NCBI GenBank assembly: GCA_002477475.1
Contig: DLPX01000015.1
Span: forward strand, 7,934-20,854
DNA length: 12,921 nucleotides
Direction of reading: 5' to 3'
Origin: Proteobacteria bacterium UBA7447
GTDB lineage: Bacteria; Pseudomonadota; Gammaproteobacteria; Arenicellales; UBA868
In this document: one piece after another, positions 1 through 6,861 of the stretch
How the letters are laid out: each line of letters starts with the position of its first letter
Position numbering within the stretch: the first letter of the stretch is position 1
Made by a program: the position numbers and the translations under genes
The notes under the pieces: generated by a model
What the model saw: the letters and a program-made list of their open reading frames with translations, nothing else
Told to the model about the DNA's origin: nothing
The model's database searches: none

Positions 1-812
1 TTCCCGGTAACGAAGATCCGGATGCGCTGGGCCGCATCGACAGGATTGCTGATGTGGTGGAAGCTGGAGTCGACCTTGATGCCGTACTGGCGTTGACAGC
101 GGATCACCAAGAGCCCGTGGCGACGCGCAGCGCTATGCCGTCCGCTTTGTCCTCGAGCAAGGATAGCCCTGTGAAGATCGGCATCGCCCGTGATCGGGCG
201 TTTGGTTTCTACTACCCCGATGACCTGGCGGCGTTTGAGCAGGCGGGTGCGGACTTGATTCCGTTTGATACCCTGCAGGACGCGAACCTGCCGTCCCTGG
301 ACGGGCTTTTTATTGGCGGCGGTTTTCCTGAGTGTTTCCTTGAGCCGTTATCTGCCAATGCCCATCTGCGCGCAGAAATCAAGGCGTTTATTGAAGACGG
401 CGGCCCCACTTACGCCGAGTGCGGCGGACTCATGTACCTCAGTCGATCGATTGCGTGGAAGGACAGAAAGCTTCCCATGGTGGGGGTGATTCCGGGGGAT
501 ACCAAAATGTGGGAGCGGCCTGTGGGGCGGGGTTATATGCGTTTTCGCGCCACGCCTGATCACCCTTGGCCGGATGTCCGTGCGACCGCGGGCCTCGTAT
601 ATAACGTTCATGAATTTCATTACTCCTCTCTGGAAGAGATCGATTCGCCACTAGCCACGGCGTATTCGGTAGAACGAGGCCACGGACTCGATGGCGCCCG
701 GGACGGTATTCACATGCATAATCTGCTCGCTACCTACGCGCATCAGCGCCACGTCGCGGCAAACCCCTGGGTAAATGCCTTCGTAAACTTTGTACGGGCA
801 CAAAAAACTTAA
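1..812 (+). CDS. dsrN: DsrN-like siroheme amidase, CbiA/CobB family glutamine amidotransferase (3' part, start outside window)
   Basis: The reading frame is open from the window's first bases (codons in phase with base 3) to TAA at 810-812, so this is the C-terminal part of a longer protein. The family (cobyrinate a,c-diamide synthase) uses ATP and glutamine to amidate carboxylates on tetrapyrroles. The visible part is the class I-like glutaminase domain: a KIGIARDRAFGFYYP start near base 175, the GGGFPE oxyanion segment, the nucleophile motif YAECGGLMYL with Cys encoded at 420-422, then the family's VHEFHYS motif and a C-terminal NLLATYAH segment. In sulfur oxidisers the dsr-linked member, DsrN, is thought to amidate siroheme for sulfite reductase. 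I prefer DsrN over a cobalamin CobB because the next gene looks like dsrR, the usual dsrN partner, and because of the GRGYMRF and HPWP segments. The cobalamin enzyme is the alternative. Family assignment is secure; the dsrN name rests on context. Confidence 0.8.
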   Translation, partial: PGNEDPDALGRIDRIADVVEAGVDLDAVLALTADHQEPVATRSAMPSALSSSKDSPVKIGIARDRAFGFYYPDDLAAFEQAGADLIPFDTLQDANLPSLDGLFIGGGFPECFLEPLSANAHLRAEIKAFIEDGGPTYAECGGLMYLSRSIAWKDRKLPMVGVIPGDTKMWERPVGRGYMRFRATPDHPWPDVRATAGLVYNVHEFHYSSLEEIDSPLATAYSVERGHGLDGARDGIHMHNLLATYAHQRHVAANPWVNAFVNFVRAQKT

Positions 813-857
813 TTGAGAGCACAAGATTGCTGAACGAGTGATGATGCCGGGAGAACC

Positions 858-1196
858 ATGATGCTGTTAAGAATTACAGAACAGGCTGCGGACCAGATCC
901 GGGCGTCAATAGAAGAGGGCGGTATGCAGGGTATGGCCCTTAGAGTAGCCGCCAGACGTCTTGAAGACGGAACCATCGATTACGCGATGGGATTCGACGA
1001 AGCGGGTGATAACGACACGCGTTCTGAACAGTATGGGATACAGCTGCTGATCGCACCAACGAGTACGGAATTGCTGAGTGGCGCCATTCTTGATTTTGTT
1101 ACGCCTGAAGAAGAAAAAGCCCCGCAGTTTATTTTCTTAAATCCCAACGACCCCCACTTTGTTCCGCCTGAAGCGATCCCGGATCCAAAACCGTAG
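858..1196 (+). CDS. dsrR: DsrR, cysteine-free A-type (IscA-like) scaffold homologue
   Basis: A protein of 112 residues with the HesB/IscA fold pattern: an N-terminal ITEQAADQIRASIEEGG helix, a central DYAMGFDEAGDND segment matching the IscA 'Y.m.f.....D' strand, an IAPTSTELLSGAILDFV stretch and a tail with FIFLNPNDP. True A-type scaffolds hold iron through three conserved cysteines; this protein has no cysteine at all. That is the hallmark of DsrR, studied in Allochromatium vinosum as an IscA-like protein that does not bind iron or Fe-S clusters and influences sulfur oxidation, probably after transcription. It lies 45 nt after dsrN on the same strand. Two adjacent ATGs are possible (858 and 861). 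The GGGAG at 849-853 sits 4 nt from the first and 7 nt from the second, so the second may be used. No dsrS-like gene follows. Confidence 0.82.
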   Translation: MMLLRITEQAADQIRASIEEGGMQGMALRVAARRLEDGTIDYAMGFDEAGDNDTRSEQYGIQLLIAPTSTELLSGAILDFVTPEEEKAPQFIFLNPNDPHFVPPEAIPDPKP

Positions 1197-1318
1197 GCGG
1201 CTGGGGCGCTCAGGTAGCCTATACTGTCGGTCATGCGAGAGCCGTGTTTACTGCCCGGTCCGCCCTGCCCTATGCCAGCAAGTAATTATTGTCGGATCAA
1301 GGCGTTCTCTTGTCTGTC
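1197..1318 (+). other. Intergenic gap between dsrR and the sensor kinase; weak hairpin and -10-like hexamer only
   Basis: About 120 nt. The dsrR stop is part of a small inverted repeat (TAGGC at 1194-1198 and GCCTA at 1217-1221) with an 18-nt loop but no T-run, so it is a poor terminator candidate. A TATACT hexamer lies at 1220-1225, but no convincing -35 element is found 16-18 nt upstream. The two-component genes could therefore be read from dsrR or from their own promoter; the sequence does not decide. Confidence 0.25.
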
Positions 1319-2413
1319 ATGACTGATTCACAAAAACCCTCAACAGCCCCCTCTCATCCTGACCCAAGGCGTTGGCATTATCTGCTGCCGAGACGGTTCT
1401 TCTGGTGGTCTGGAGGGGTGTTGGGGTTATCCGTTCTGTGCGTTGTCCTGGCGGTGATGTTGGGTCAATCAAGGGAAGATCATGCACTCATTCAAGGGCT
1501 GCTCTTGGCGTTGACAGCGATCCTGCTGCTCAGTCTCGCTGGCATGCTTCTGGGTGTGCAGAGATGGCTGTTGGGTCCGCTCTTGGCTCTGCGTGATTGG
1601 GCATCCAGCATCCGACAGGGGGATTTTTCCTCACGATTGCCACGCTCGGATAACAGTGAGATCGGTGAACTCGTCGATGACATTAACCGGTTGTCAGAGT
1701 GGCTGGAGGCGTTAGCCGAAGAGCGCGAGCGGGAGTTGCAGGCCCAGCAGGAGCGGCTTAATGAGCGCACCCAACTGGCGAATGAACTGCACGATTCGCT
1801 CGCGCAGACACTTGCCAGTCTGAAATTCCAGATCCGCGTTTTGGACGACACGCTGCGCCAGGACAGTGAATCTGCCATTTGGCAGGAAATGGAACGCATC
1901 GAGAGCAGTGTGGATGAAGCCAACGTCGAACTGCGGGAGCTGATCGCACACTTCAGGGCCCCCCTCAGTCGGCACGGACTGATACCGGGTATTCGGCGGC
2001 TTTTGTCGCGTCTGCGCAAGGAGACAGGCACAGAGACGGTGTTACAGAATCAGGCGAACGACGCAGAACTTACCGAAGAAGAAGAAGCGCAGATTCTGCG
2101 GATTGTCCAGGAATCTCTCACGAACGTGCGAAAGCATAGTCGGGCAAATATGGTGCGGGTTTTGCTAAGTTATGACAACATAGGCCGTCTTCGTCTTATT
2201 GTGGAGGACGACGGAGTCGGCATGGCCATCGCTCCTGATGATCAGGATAGCGATGGGCATTTTGGGCTTGCCATCATGCAAGAGCGGGCCGGGACCGTGG
2301 GAGCGGAGCTCACCATTGAGAGTGAACCCGGCGATGGTACCCGGGTCGTGATAGAACTGGGTTCGGCAGACGAAGCCGCCGGTAGAAAACCTTTGGGGGA
2401 GGAGACTGAATGA
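1319..2413 (+). CDS. NarX/LiaS-type (HisKA_3) membrane sensor histidine kinase with minimal periplasmic loop
   Basis: Residues are numbered from the ATG at 1319 (364 aa). Two hydrophobic segments (about 28-48 and 58-80) are separated by only about 10 residues. A HAMP-like segment (about 82-130), a charged coiled-coil linker (about 132-152), the HisKA_3 dimerisation helix with ERTQLANELHDSLAQ (phospho-acceptor His158) and a HATPase_c domain follow. The ATPase shows the N box QESLTNVRKHS (Asn269), the G1 box EDDGVGM (296-302) and the G2 box GHFGLAIM. The protein should autophosphorylate His158 and pass the phosphate to the regulator encoded next, whose ATG overlaps this stop. NarX has a sizeable periplasmic ligand domain; this kinase has none, so it must sense within the membrane, through a partner, or in the cytoplasm. 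An in-frame TTG at 1289 would add ten residues, but neither start has a strong ribosome site; I chose the ATG. The ligand is unknown. Confidence 0.85.
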   Translation: MTDSQKPSTAPSHPDPRRWHYLLPRRFFWWSGGVLGLSVLCVVLAVMLGQSREDHALIQGLLLALTAILLLSLAGMLLGVQRWLLGPLLALRDWASSIRQGDFSSRLPRSDNSEIGELVDDINRLSEWLEALAEERERELQAQQERLNERTQLANELHDSLAQTLASLKFQIRVLDDTLRQDSESAIWQEMERIESSVDEANVELRELIAHFRAPLSRHGLIPGIRRLLSRLRKETGTETVLQNQANDAELTEEEEAQILRIVQESLTNVRKHSRANMVRVLLSYDNIGRLRLIVEDDGVGMAIAPDDQDSDGHFGLAIMQERAGTVGAELTIESEPGDGTRVVIELGSADEAAGRKPLGEETE

Positions 2414-3069
2414 AAGTCTTGATCGTGGATGATCATGCGCTTTTCCGGGTAGGGCTGCAGGGCCTGCTCGAGCGCCGTGGACTGCAGGTCGTGGGCGCGG
2501 CAGCTGAAGGGGAGGAAGGCCTTCGTCTGGTCGAGACGCTAAAGCCCGATGTTGTGCTGTTGGATTTGCGCATGCCCGATCTGGGCGGACTGTCGGTGCT
2601 TCGTCATATAGTGGAGCAGGGTCTGGAGATTCCTGTGGTCATGCTGACCACCAGCGCCGATGAGGGTGACCTGTCCGAGTCGCTGCGCAATGGTGCGCGT
2701 GGTTATCTGCTGAAAGATATGGAACCCGATGAGTTGGTTCTCGCGCTTCAGGAAATTGTTTCGGGGAAGATTGTTGTGGCGCCTGCGTTGACCAGTGTCT
2801 TGGCAGATCTTGTGCGGCACGGAGAGCGGCGTGAGCGAAAAGATGATCTCGCCCCCTTCAGCAGCCTGACGCCCCGTGAGCACGAGATTCTCTGCCATCT
2901 CTCTGAGGGACAAAGCAACAAAGTTATTGCGCGTCATTTGGATATTTCGGACGGTACGGTCAAACTGCACGTCAAGGCAATCCTGCGCAAACTGGGAGTG
3001 CATTCCCGGGTTGAAGCAGCGGTAATGGCAGTGGAGAAAGGGGTTTGCAACCGGTCGAGCCGCGAGTGA
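2410..3069 (+). CDS. NarL/FixJ-family response regulator (receiver plus LuxR-type HTH)
   Basis: A protein of 219 residues. The receiver domain (about 1-118) has the acidic pair Asp7-Asp8 in VDDHALF, the phospho-acceptor Asp52 in LLDLRMPD, Thr80 in VVMLTT and Lys102 in YLLKDM, so all residues needed for phosphorylation are present. A linker rich in charged residues leads to a LuxR-type helix-turn-helix (about 151-212: LTPREHEIL, then SNKVIARHLDISDGTVKLH), the DNA-binding output of the NarL family. Its ATG overlaps the kinase stop as ATGA, so the two are almost certainly translationally coupled and form one signalling pair. The neighbouring dsr genes suggest, but do not prove, control of sulfur metabolism. 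It ends 19 nt from the convergent S24-like gene, with no recognisable terminator between them. Confidence 0.92.
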   Translation: MKVLIVDDHALFRVGLQGLLERRGLQVVGAAAEGEEGLRLVETLKPDVVLLDLRMPDLGGLSVLRHIVEQGLEIPVVMLTTSADEGDLSESLRNGARGYLLKDMEPDELVLALQEIVSGKIVVAPALTSVLADLVRHGERRERKDDLAPFSSLTPREHEILCHLSEGQSNKVIARHLDISDGTVKLHVKAILRKLGVHSRVEAAVMAVEKGVCNRSSRE

Positions 3070-3088
3070 AGGCCTGCGACCGAAATTC

Positions 3089-3397
3089 CTAAAGGTAGCT
3101 CTTGCGGTCCTTGCGCCGCCGGCCTGCCCGTTGGGTGACAACGCCCCGGATCACTTTAGGGCCCGCAATCCGGATGCGGGGATGCCCAGTCTCAAGCGCG
3201 CTGAGGGACCATTGCCCCTCGTCGATATTCAGCTGACGCAGAATCACGCCGTTACCGTGTTCTGCAACTACGAAGGCACCATGGCAGAGTGGTGCGCCCG
3301 GATCAACAATCACGACACACCCCTCAGAAAATTCCGGCGCCATACTGCTGCCGAGCACCTGTAGCGCAAAGGGTTCTGCCGATGCGCAGCCGCTCAT
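3089..3397 (-). CDS. Small S24/LexA-like peptidase-fold protein with catalytic Lys replaced by Arg
   Basis: A protein of 102 residues (from the ATG) that matches the C-terminal catalytic domain of LexA/UmuD without a DNA-binding domain. The serine motif GSSM (Ser18) is clear and is followed by the SEGCVVIVDP and HGAFVVAEHGNG strands. In E. coli LexA the catalytic Lys lies 37 residues after the Ser in 'VTVKRL'. Here the aligned position, 36 residues on with one residue missing in between, reads VILRQL, so Arg54 replaces Lys. No Ala-Gly or Cys-Gly self-cleavage site precedes the Ser. Self-cleavage is therefore unlikely, and the protein may serve as a binding module. The tail is strongly basic (RAGRRRKDRK). 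The ATG at 3397 overlaps the enzyme I stop as ATGA, with CAGGAG about 6 nt upstream. A GTG at 3403 would add two residues but fits the ribosome site less well. The function is unknown. Confidence 0.75.
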   Translation of the reverse strand: MSGCASAEPFALQVLGSSMAPEFSEGCVVIVDPGAPLCHGAFVVAEHGNGVILRQLNIDEGQWSLSALETGHPRIRIAGPKVIRGVVTQRAGRRRKDRKSYL

Positions 3398-5142
3398 ACG
3401 CACTCCTGCGCATTAAGTTGGTCGACCAGTCCGTGCAGAGCACTCGTATCAGTACACTCAAGAATGCGCTCGATCCATTCGGGAACGGCCGAGAGTCGGG
3501 TCTGCCGGACCTGTTGGCGTATCTCCAGCAGTTGTGATGGCTCCATACTGAACTGGCGCAATCCCAAACCCATCAGCAGTCGGGTGAATGCCGGATCTCC
3601 TGCCATCTCGCCGCACATCGAGACCGGAATGCCTGCCGCCTTACCCGCCTGAATGATATTGCGTACCAGCCTCAACACGGAAGGATGCAGGGGGTCATAC
3701 AAATAGTTGACCGCGTCGTCTACGCGATCAATAGCGAGGGTGTACTGGATGAGATCATTGGTTCCGATGGAAAGAAAGTCGAGCTTTTGCGCAAAGAGAT
3801 CGGCGGCAATTGCCGCTGCCGGCACCTCAATCATGCCGCCGATCGGAATATTGGGTTTGAATGCGGTACCTTCGCTTTCAAGTTCGGCACAAACCTCTCT
3901 GATCAGGGAGAAACTTTGCTCGAGTTCCGAAAGGCTGGATAACATCGGGATCATCATCTGCACGTCGCCGTGTACGGCAGCCCGCAGGATGGCCCGCAAC
4001 TGAGGCTTGAAGAGGGAAGGTTCGCTGAGGCATAGCCGGATGGCCCGCAGCCCAAGCGCTGCTGTCATCTCTGCCTTAGGCTCATCACGACCCCCGTCTA
4101 CCTGTTTGTCCGCGCCAAGATCAAGTGTGCGGATCGTTACCGGCCCGTTGACTGCTTTAATGATCTGACTGTAAGCCTGGTACTGTTCTTCTTCCTCCGG
4201 AGGCTCAGTCCGATTCATAAACAAAAACTCAGTCCGGTAGAGGCCAACCCCTGCTGCGCCACTGCCGGCCAATGCGTCGAGGTCTTCGGGTAGTTCGATG
4301 TTGGCCAGCAGCGTCATTTCTTGATCATCAAGGGTGGCCGCTCTTTTCTCGCCCACCTTGGCGAGCGCTTGTCTTTCTTCATGTTGGCGCGCCTGCAGGA
4401 GTTCAAACTGCTTCAGCAAGCGCTCATCCGGAGAAACCAGCACAGTGCCACTGGCGGCATCGACGATCAGTGTGTCTTGGTCTCTGATCGTATCGATCAC
4501 CCCATGCAGGCCGACAATCGCAGGAATCCCGAGGCCGCGGGCCAGAATAGCGGTGTGGGAGATCGGCCCGCCCAGGCTGGTGACGAAAGCGGCCATACTT
4601 CGATGGCGCAGCATCACCGCATCTGCGGGGCTGAGGTCCCGGGCGACGATGATTCGATCGGCGAGCTCAGGCTCCATGCTGGACAGGTTGGGGTATCGTT
4701 CTGCCCGTTGAGTGAGGATGTCCATAACTCTTCCCACTACTTGAGTCACATCATCTTTTTTGGTGCGTAGATAGGGATCGGAGATGTTGTCGAAGAAGGC
4801 CGCCAGCGTCTGGGCATGGTTGCTGAGGGCCCATTCGGCGTTAATTTGCTCGCGCTGGATCGATTCTGCCGGCTCCTTTGAGATCAATGGATCTTCCAGC
4901 ATAAGAAGATGGACATCGATGAACGCGCCGGTCTCGGGAGGCGCTGTCGCCGGCAGGGTCGACTGCAGGTGCTGGAGCTCCTGGCGTACTGCCGCAATCG
5001 CTTGATTGAATCTCAGAATCTCGCCATCGATGCGCTTCGTATCAATCTGAAAATGCGGTACTTCGTGTTGGGGCGAATCAAGCACCAGGGCGCGGCCGAT
5101 CGCAATTCCCCGTCCGATACCAGTTCCGCTCAGAGCAAGCAC
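3394..5142 (-). CDS. ptsI: PTS enzyme I (phosphoenolpyruvate-protein phosphotransferase), PtsI-length, no GAF domain
   Basis: A protein of 582 residues. Enzyme I takes phosphate from phosphoenolpyruvate on a histidine and gives it to HPr, encoded just upstream. The N-terminal half carries the swivelling phosphohistidine domain with GGPISHTAILARGLGIPAIVG-type sequence (active His196). The C-terminal PEP-binding barrel has YRTEFLFMNR (Arg303), DLGADK, a GGMIEVPAA segment, LSIGTNDLIQYTLAIDR and the catalytic Cys510 in VSMCGEMAGDP. E. coli EI-Ntr (PtsP) has a GAF domain at its N-terminus and is about 748 residues long; this protein starts directly with the PtsI-type segment LSGTGIGRGIAIG. It begins with GTG sharing the last G of the HPr stop (TAGTG), with a GGGGAGGAAG purine-rich site just upstream. 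No sugar EIIBC component is encoded here, so it probably drives a regulatory relay towards PtsN. Some annotators would call it ptsP. Confidence 0.95.
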   Translation of the reverse strand: MLALSGTGIGRGIAIGRALVLDSPQHEVPHFQIDTKRIDGEILRFNQAIAAVRQELQHLQSTLPATAPPETGAFIDVHLLMLEDPLISKEPAESIQREQINAEWALSNHAQTLAAFFDNISDPYLRTKKDDVTQVVGRVMDILTQRAERYPNLSSMEPELADRIIVARDLSPADAVMLRHRSMAAFVTSLGGPISHTAILARGLGIPAIVGLHGVIDTIRDQDTLIVDAASGTVLVSPDERLLKQFELLQARQHEERQALAKVGEKRAATLDDQEMTLLANIELPEDLDALAGSGAAGVGLYRTEFLFMNRTEPPEEEEQYQAYSQIIKAVNGPVTIRTLDLGADKQVDGGRDEPKAEMTAALGLRAIRLCLSEPSLFKPQLRAILRAAVHGDVQMMIPMLSSLSELEQSFSLIREVCAELESEGTAFKPNIPIGGMIEVPAAAIAADLFAQKLDFLSIGTNDLIQYTLAIDRVDDAVNYLYDPLHPSVLRLVRNIIQAGKAAGIPVSMCGEMAGDPAFTRLLMGLGLRQFSMEPSQLLEIRQQVRQTRLSAVPEWIERILECTDTSALHGLVDQLNAQECV

Positions 5143-5414
5143 TACTCTTCCTCCCCGAAACGATCGTTGATGAGCTGCGAGATTTCCTCTGCCGCTTCTT
5201 TTGCGTCGATGCCGTCGGCCTTGAGAACAAGTTTTGATCCTTGAGGCGCCGCCAGCATCATCAGACCCATGATGCTCTTGGCGTCAGCGCATTGTTCGCC
5301 CTGAAGCAGTTCGATACGGCTCTCATAGTGAGCTGCGGCCTTGACGAGTTTGGCACACGCCCTGGCATGTAGCCCAAGACGATTGATGATGGTGATTTCC
5401 ATCTCCACCGGCAC
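5142..5414 (-). CDS. ptsH: HPr-type phosphocarrier protein (NPr/HPr)
   Basis: A protein of 90 residues. It carries phosphate from enzyme I to EIIA proteins such as PtsN. The active-site motif NRLGLHARA places His16, and the second conserved motif ADAKSIMGLMML contains Ser47, the equivalent of the regulatory Ser46 of HPr. No HPr kinase gene lies in the window, so Ser47 modification is open. I start at GTG 5414 because GAAGGAG lies about 9 nt upstream. A GTG at 5408 and an ATG at 5402 would give proteins two and four residues shorter, but their ribosome sites are badly placed. It begins 3 nt after the rapZ stop and shares one base with the enzyme I start, so it is firmly in the operon. The E. 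coli gene in this position is called npr (ptsO). Confidence 0.95.
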   Translation of the reverse strand: MPVEMEITIINRLGLHARACAKLVKAAAHYESRIELLQGEQCADAKSIMGLMMLAAPQGSKLVLKADGIDAKEAAEEISQLINDRFGEEE

Positions 5415-5417
5415 TGT

Positions 5418-6287
5418 TCAGGACTCCTTCACGGGGGTCAGGTCTCGATGGCGAATCTGTACAGGCCCTGCGCCTTCGCGAAACTCACGAGCGAGCCGCT
5501 CAACCATATAGACCGACCGGTGCCGCCCACCCGTGCAGCCGAGTGCGACTGTAAGATAGCTGCGGTCAACGACGTCGAAGTGCCTGATCCAGAAATTGAT
5601 AAAGGATTTCAGTTGCCCGGCCATCTGGTGAACAAGATCAGATCCCTCAAGAAATTGGATAACGGGCTGGTCGAGACCCGACAGATCTCGAAGCTCTTTT
5701 TCCCAATAGGGGTTTGGCAGACAACGAAGATCGAAGACAGTGTCAGCATCCACCGGCGCTCCACGCTTGAAGCCGAAAGATTGGAACAGCAATGTCGGGC
5801 TCGACTGCAGCGCGCCCTCGGCAAAACTGCGGATGGCCACACGCAATTCAAAAGGTGTCATGACGCTTGTATCGATTGTACGCTCTGCCGCATCCGCCAA
5901 TGGGGTCAACATCTCGCGTTCGCGCAGGATCCCTTCACGCAGCGGCGTGTCTTCGTCGGTCAGGGGATGTCTTCTTCGCGTTTCGCTATACCGCTGCAGC
6001 AATTTTTCTGTGCCGGCTTCGAGGAAGACAATCTGCGCGGTGACTCCAGCGTCGCGGAGTTGTTCGAGGCCGGACGAAAGGGTTTTGAGAAATTCCCGGC
6101 TGCGCGAATCGATACTGACGGCCACCCGTTCAATATCGGTGGAGGAGCCTTGTTGTAGCTCGCTGGTGAGCTGACGGAGCATGCCGAAGGGAAGATTGTC
6201 GATGCAAAAGTAGCCGAGATCCTCAAGCGCGTGCAGTGCGATACTCTTGCCTGATCCTGACAGCCCGCTGACGATAATCAGATTCAT
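5418..6287 (-). CDS. rapZ: RapZ, RNase adapter / nucleotide-binding protein (YvcJ family)
   Basis: A protein of 289 residues, normal length for the family. The Walker A loop VSGLSGSGKS (about 6-15) opens the N-terminal P-loop kinase-like domain; the sequence continues with the typical LHALEDLGYFCIDNLP and a SIDSRSREF segment. The C-terminal domain has HFDVVDRSYLTVALGCTGGRHRSVY, the strongly conserved stretch used for RNA and ligand binding. In E. coli, RapZ presents the small RNA GlmZ to RNase E and so links glucosamine-6-phosphate supply for cell envelope synthesis to glmS expression. Whether that circuit exists in this organism cannot be seen. It is preceded by an 89-nt gap after ptsN, the largest gap in this operon, and the ATG at 6287 has no good ribosome site. 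It is followed closely by HPr. Confidence 0.95.
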   Translation of the reverse strand: MNLIIVSGLSGSGKSIALHALEDLGYFCIDNLPFGMLRQLTSELQQGSSTDIERVAVSIDSRSREFLKTLSSGLEQLRDAGVTAQIVFLEAGTEKLLQRYSETRRRHPLTDEDTPLREGILREREMLTPLADAAERTIDTSVMTPFELRVAIRSFAEGALQSSPTLLFQSFGFKRGAPVDADTVFDLRCLPNPYWEKELRDLSGLDQPVIQFLEGSDLVHQMAGQLKSFINFWIRHFDVVDRSYLTVALGCTGGRHRSVYMVERLAREFREGAGPVQIRHRDLTPVKES

Positions 6288-6376
6288 GGTGGGCGTGTTT
6301 TGCGCTGGGTCAGTTAAGCGATGATCGAGGCCAGTGCTTCGCCGGTGCGAACGTCACGGGCTTATGGTCGGTTGAA

Positions 6377-6859
6377 TCAGGTCAAGAGACCGAACAGGGT
6401 ATCCGCGTCACTGGCATCCCCAACGGCACGTCGAAAACCGCTATCAGAAAATGCGCCGGCCAGGTCACTCAATATGCGAAGGTGCTGGTCCGTTGCCTCG
6501 GCGGGAACCAGCAGGCCAATCACCATTGTGATGGGGAGATCATCTATCGCATCAAAATCCAGTGGCTGATGCAGTTTCAGGGCGGCAGCGATCGGCTCCT
6601 GGATGCCGTTCAATCGACCGTGCGGGAGCGCAACTCCCTGCCCGATGCCGGTGCTGCCGAGACGTTCGCGTTCGGTCAGCGTCGAAAATACGGTGTGTTG
6701 ATCCATCCCCGGAAGCTGTCGAGAAAGCAGTTCAGCCAGTTCCTCAAGCATGCGTTTTTTGCTCGAGACTTTGACGCTGACCGCGACCCGTTCCCGGATG
6801 AGCAGACCTTGCAACGGGCCCGATGCGTCGACTTCGTTGGTGAATGCCGCTTGTGTCAT
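6377..6859 (-). CDS. ptsN: PtsN, EIIA-Ntr regulatory phosphotransferase protein
   Basis: A protein of 160 residues, the usual length. It belongs to the mannitol/fructose-type EIIA family. The phosphorylated His80 lies in GSTGIGQGVALPHGRL, and the supporting His126 lies in TDQHLRIL. In other proteobacteria, unphosphorylated or phosphorylated PtsN adjusts potassium uptake, nitrogen and envelope stress responses rather than sugar uptake; the absence of EIIB/EIIC genes here agrees with that. It starts at an ATG only 2 nt after the rpoN stop (TAGTTATG), so it is probably translated by coupling. The hpf gene that usually separates rpoN and ptsN in gammaproteobacteria is missing. The C-terminal DADTLFGLLT lines up with the E. 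coli end region, so the protein is not truncated. Confidence 0.95.
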   Translation of the reverse strand: MTQAAFTNEVDASGPLQGLLIRERVAVSVKVSSKKRMLEELAELLSRQLPGMDQHTVFSTLTERERLGSTGIGQGVALPHGRLNGIQEPIAAALKLHQPLDFDAIDDLPITMVIGLLVPAEATDQHLRILSDLAGAFSDSGFRRAVGDASDADTLFGLLT

Positions 6860-6861
6860 AA

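Noticed and set aside
54..812. Reading the first gene as a complete CobB starting at base 54
   Set aside because: The frame is open to the window edge, and the first codons continue a conserved mid-protein region (VEAGVDLDAVLAL), so it is a partial gene.
1289..1318. TTG start ten codons upstream of the kinase ATG
   Set aside because: No good ribosome site and the extra residues match nothing; the ATG at 1319 is more likely, though not proven.
3070..3088. Possible shared terminator between the convergent regulator and S24-like genes
   Set aside because: The 19 nt contain no stem followed by a T-run on either strand.
2539..3141. Open frame of 200 codons on the minus strand opposite the response regulator
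   Set aside because: It overlaps a clear NarL-family gene and part of the S24-like gene in another frame; no recognisable motif.
5448..6158. Long open frame on the plus strand opposite rapZ (236 codons)
   Set aside because: It is fully antisense to a well-conserved gene, has no family resemblance, and is explained by the codon bias of rapZ.
6288..6376. 89-nt gap between ptsN and rapZ with a short open stretch (RDVRTGEALASIIA) in frame with ptsN, considered as a gene remnant
   Set aside because: Two stops separate it from ptsN, PtsN is already full length, and 14 residues are too few to identify anything.
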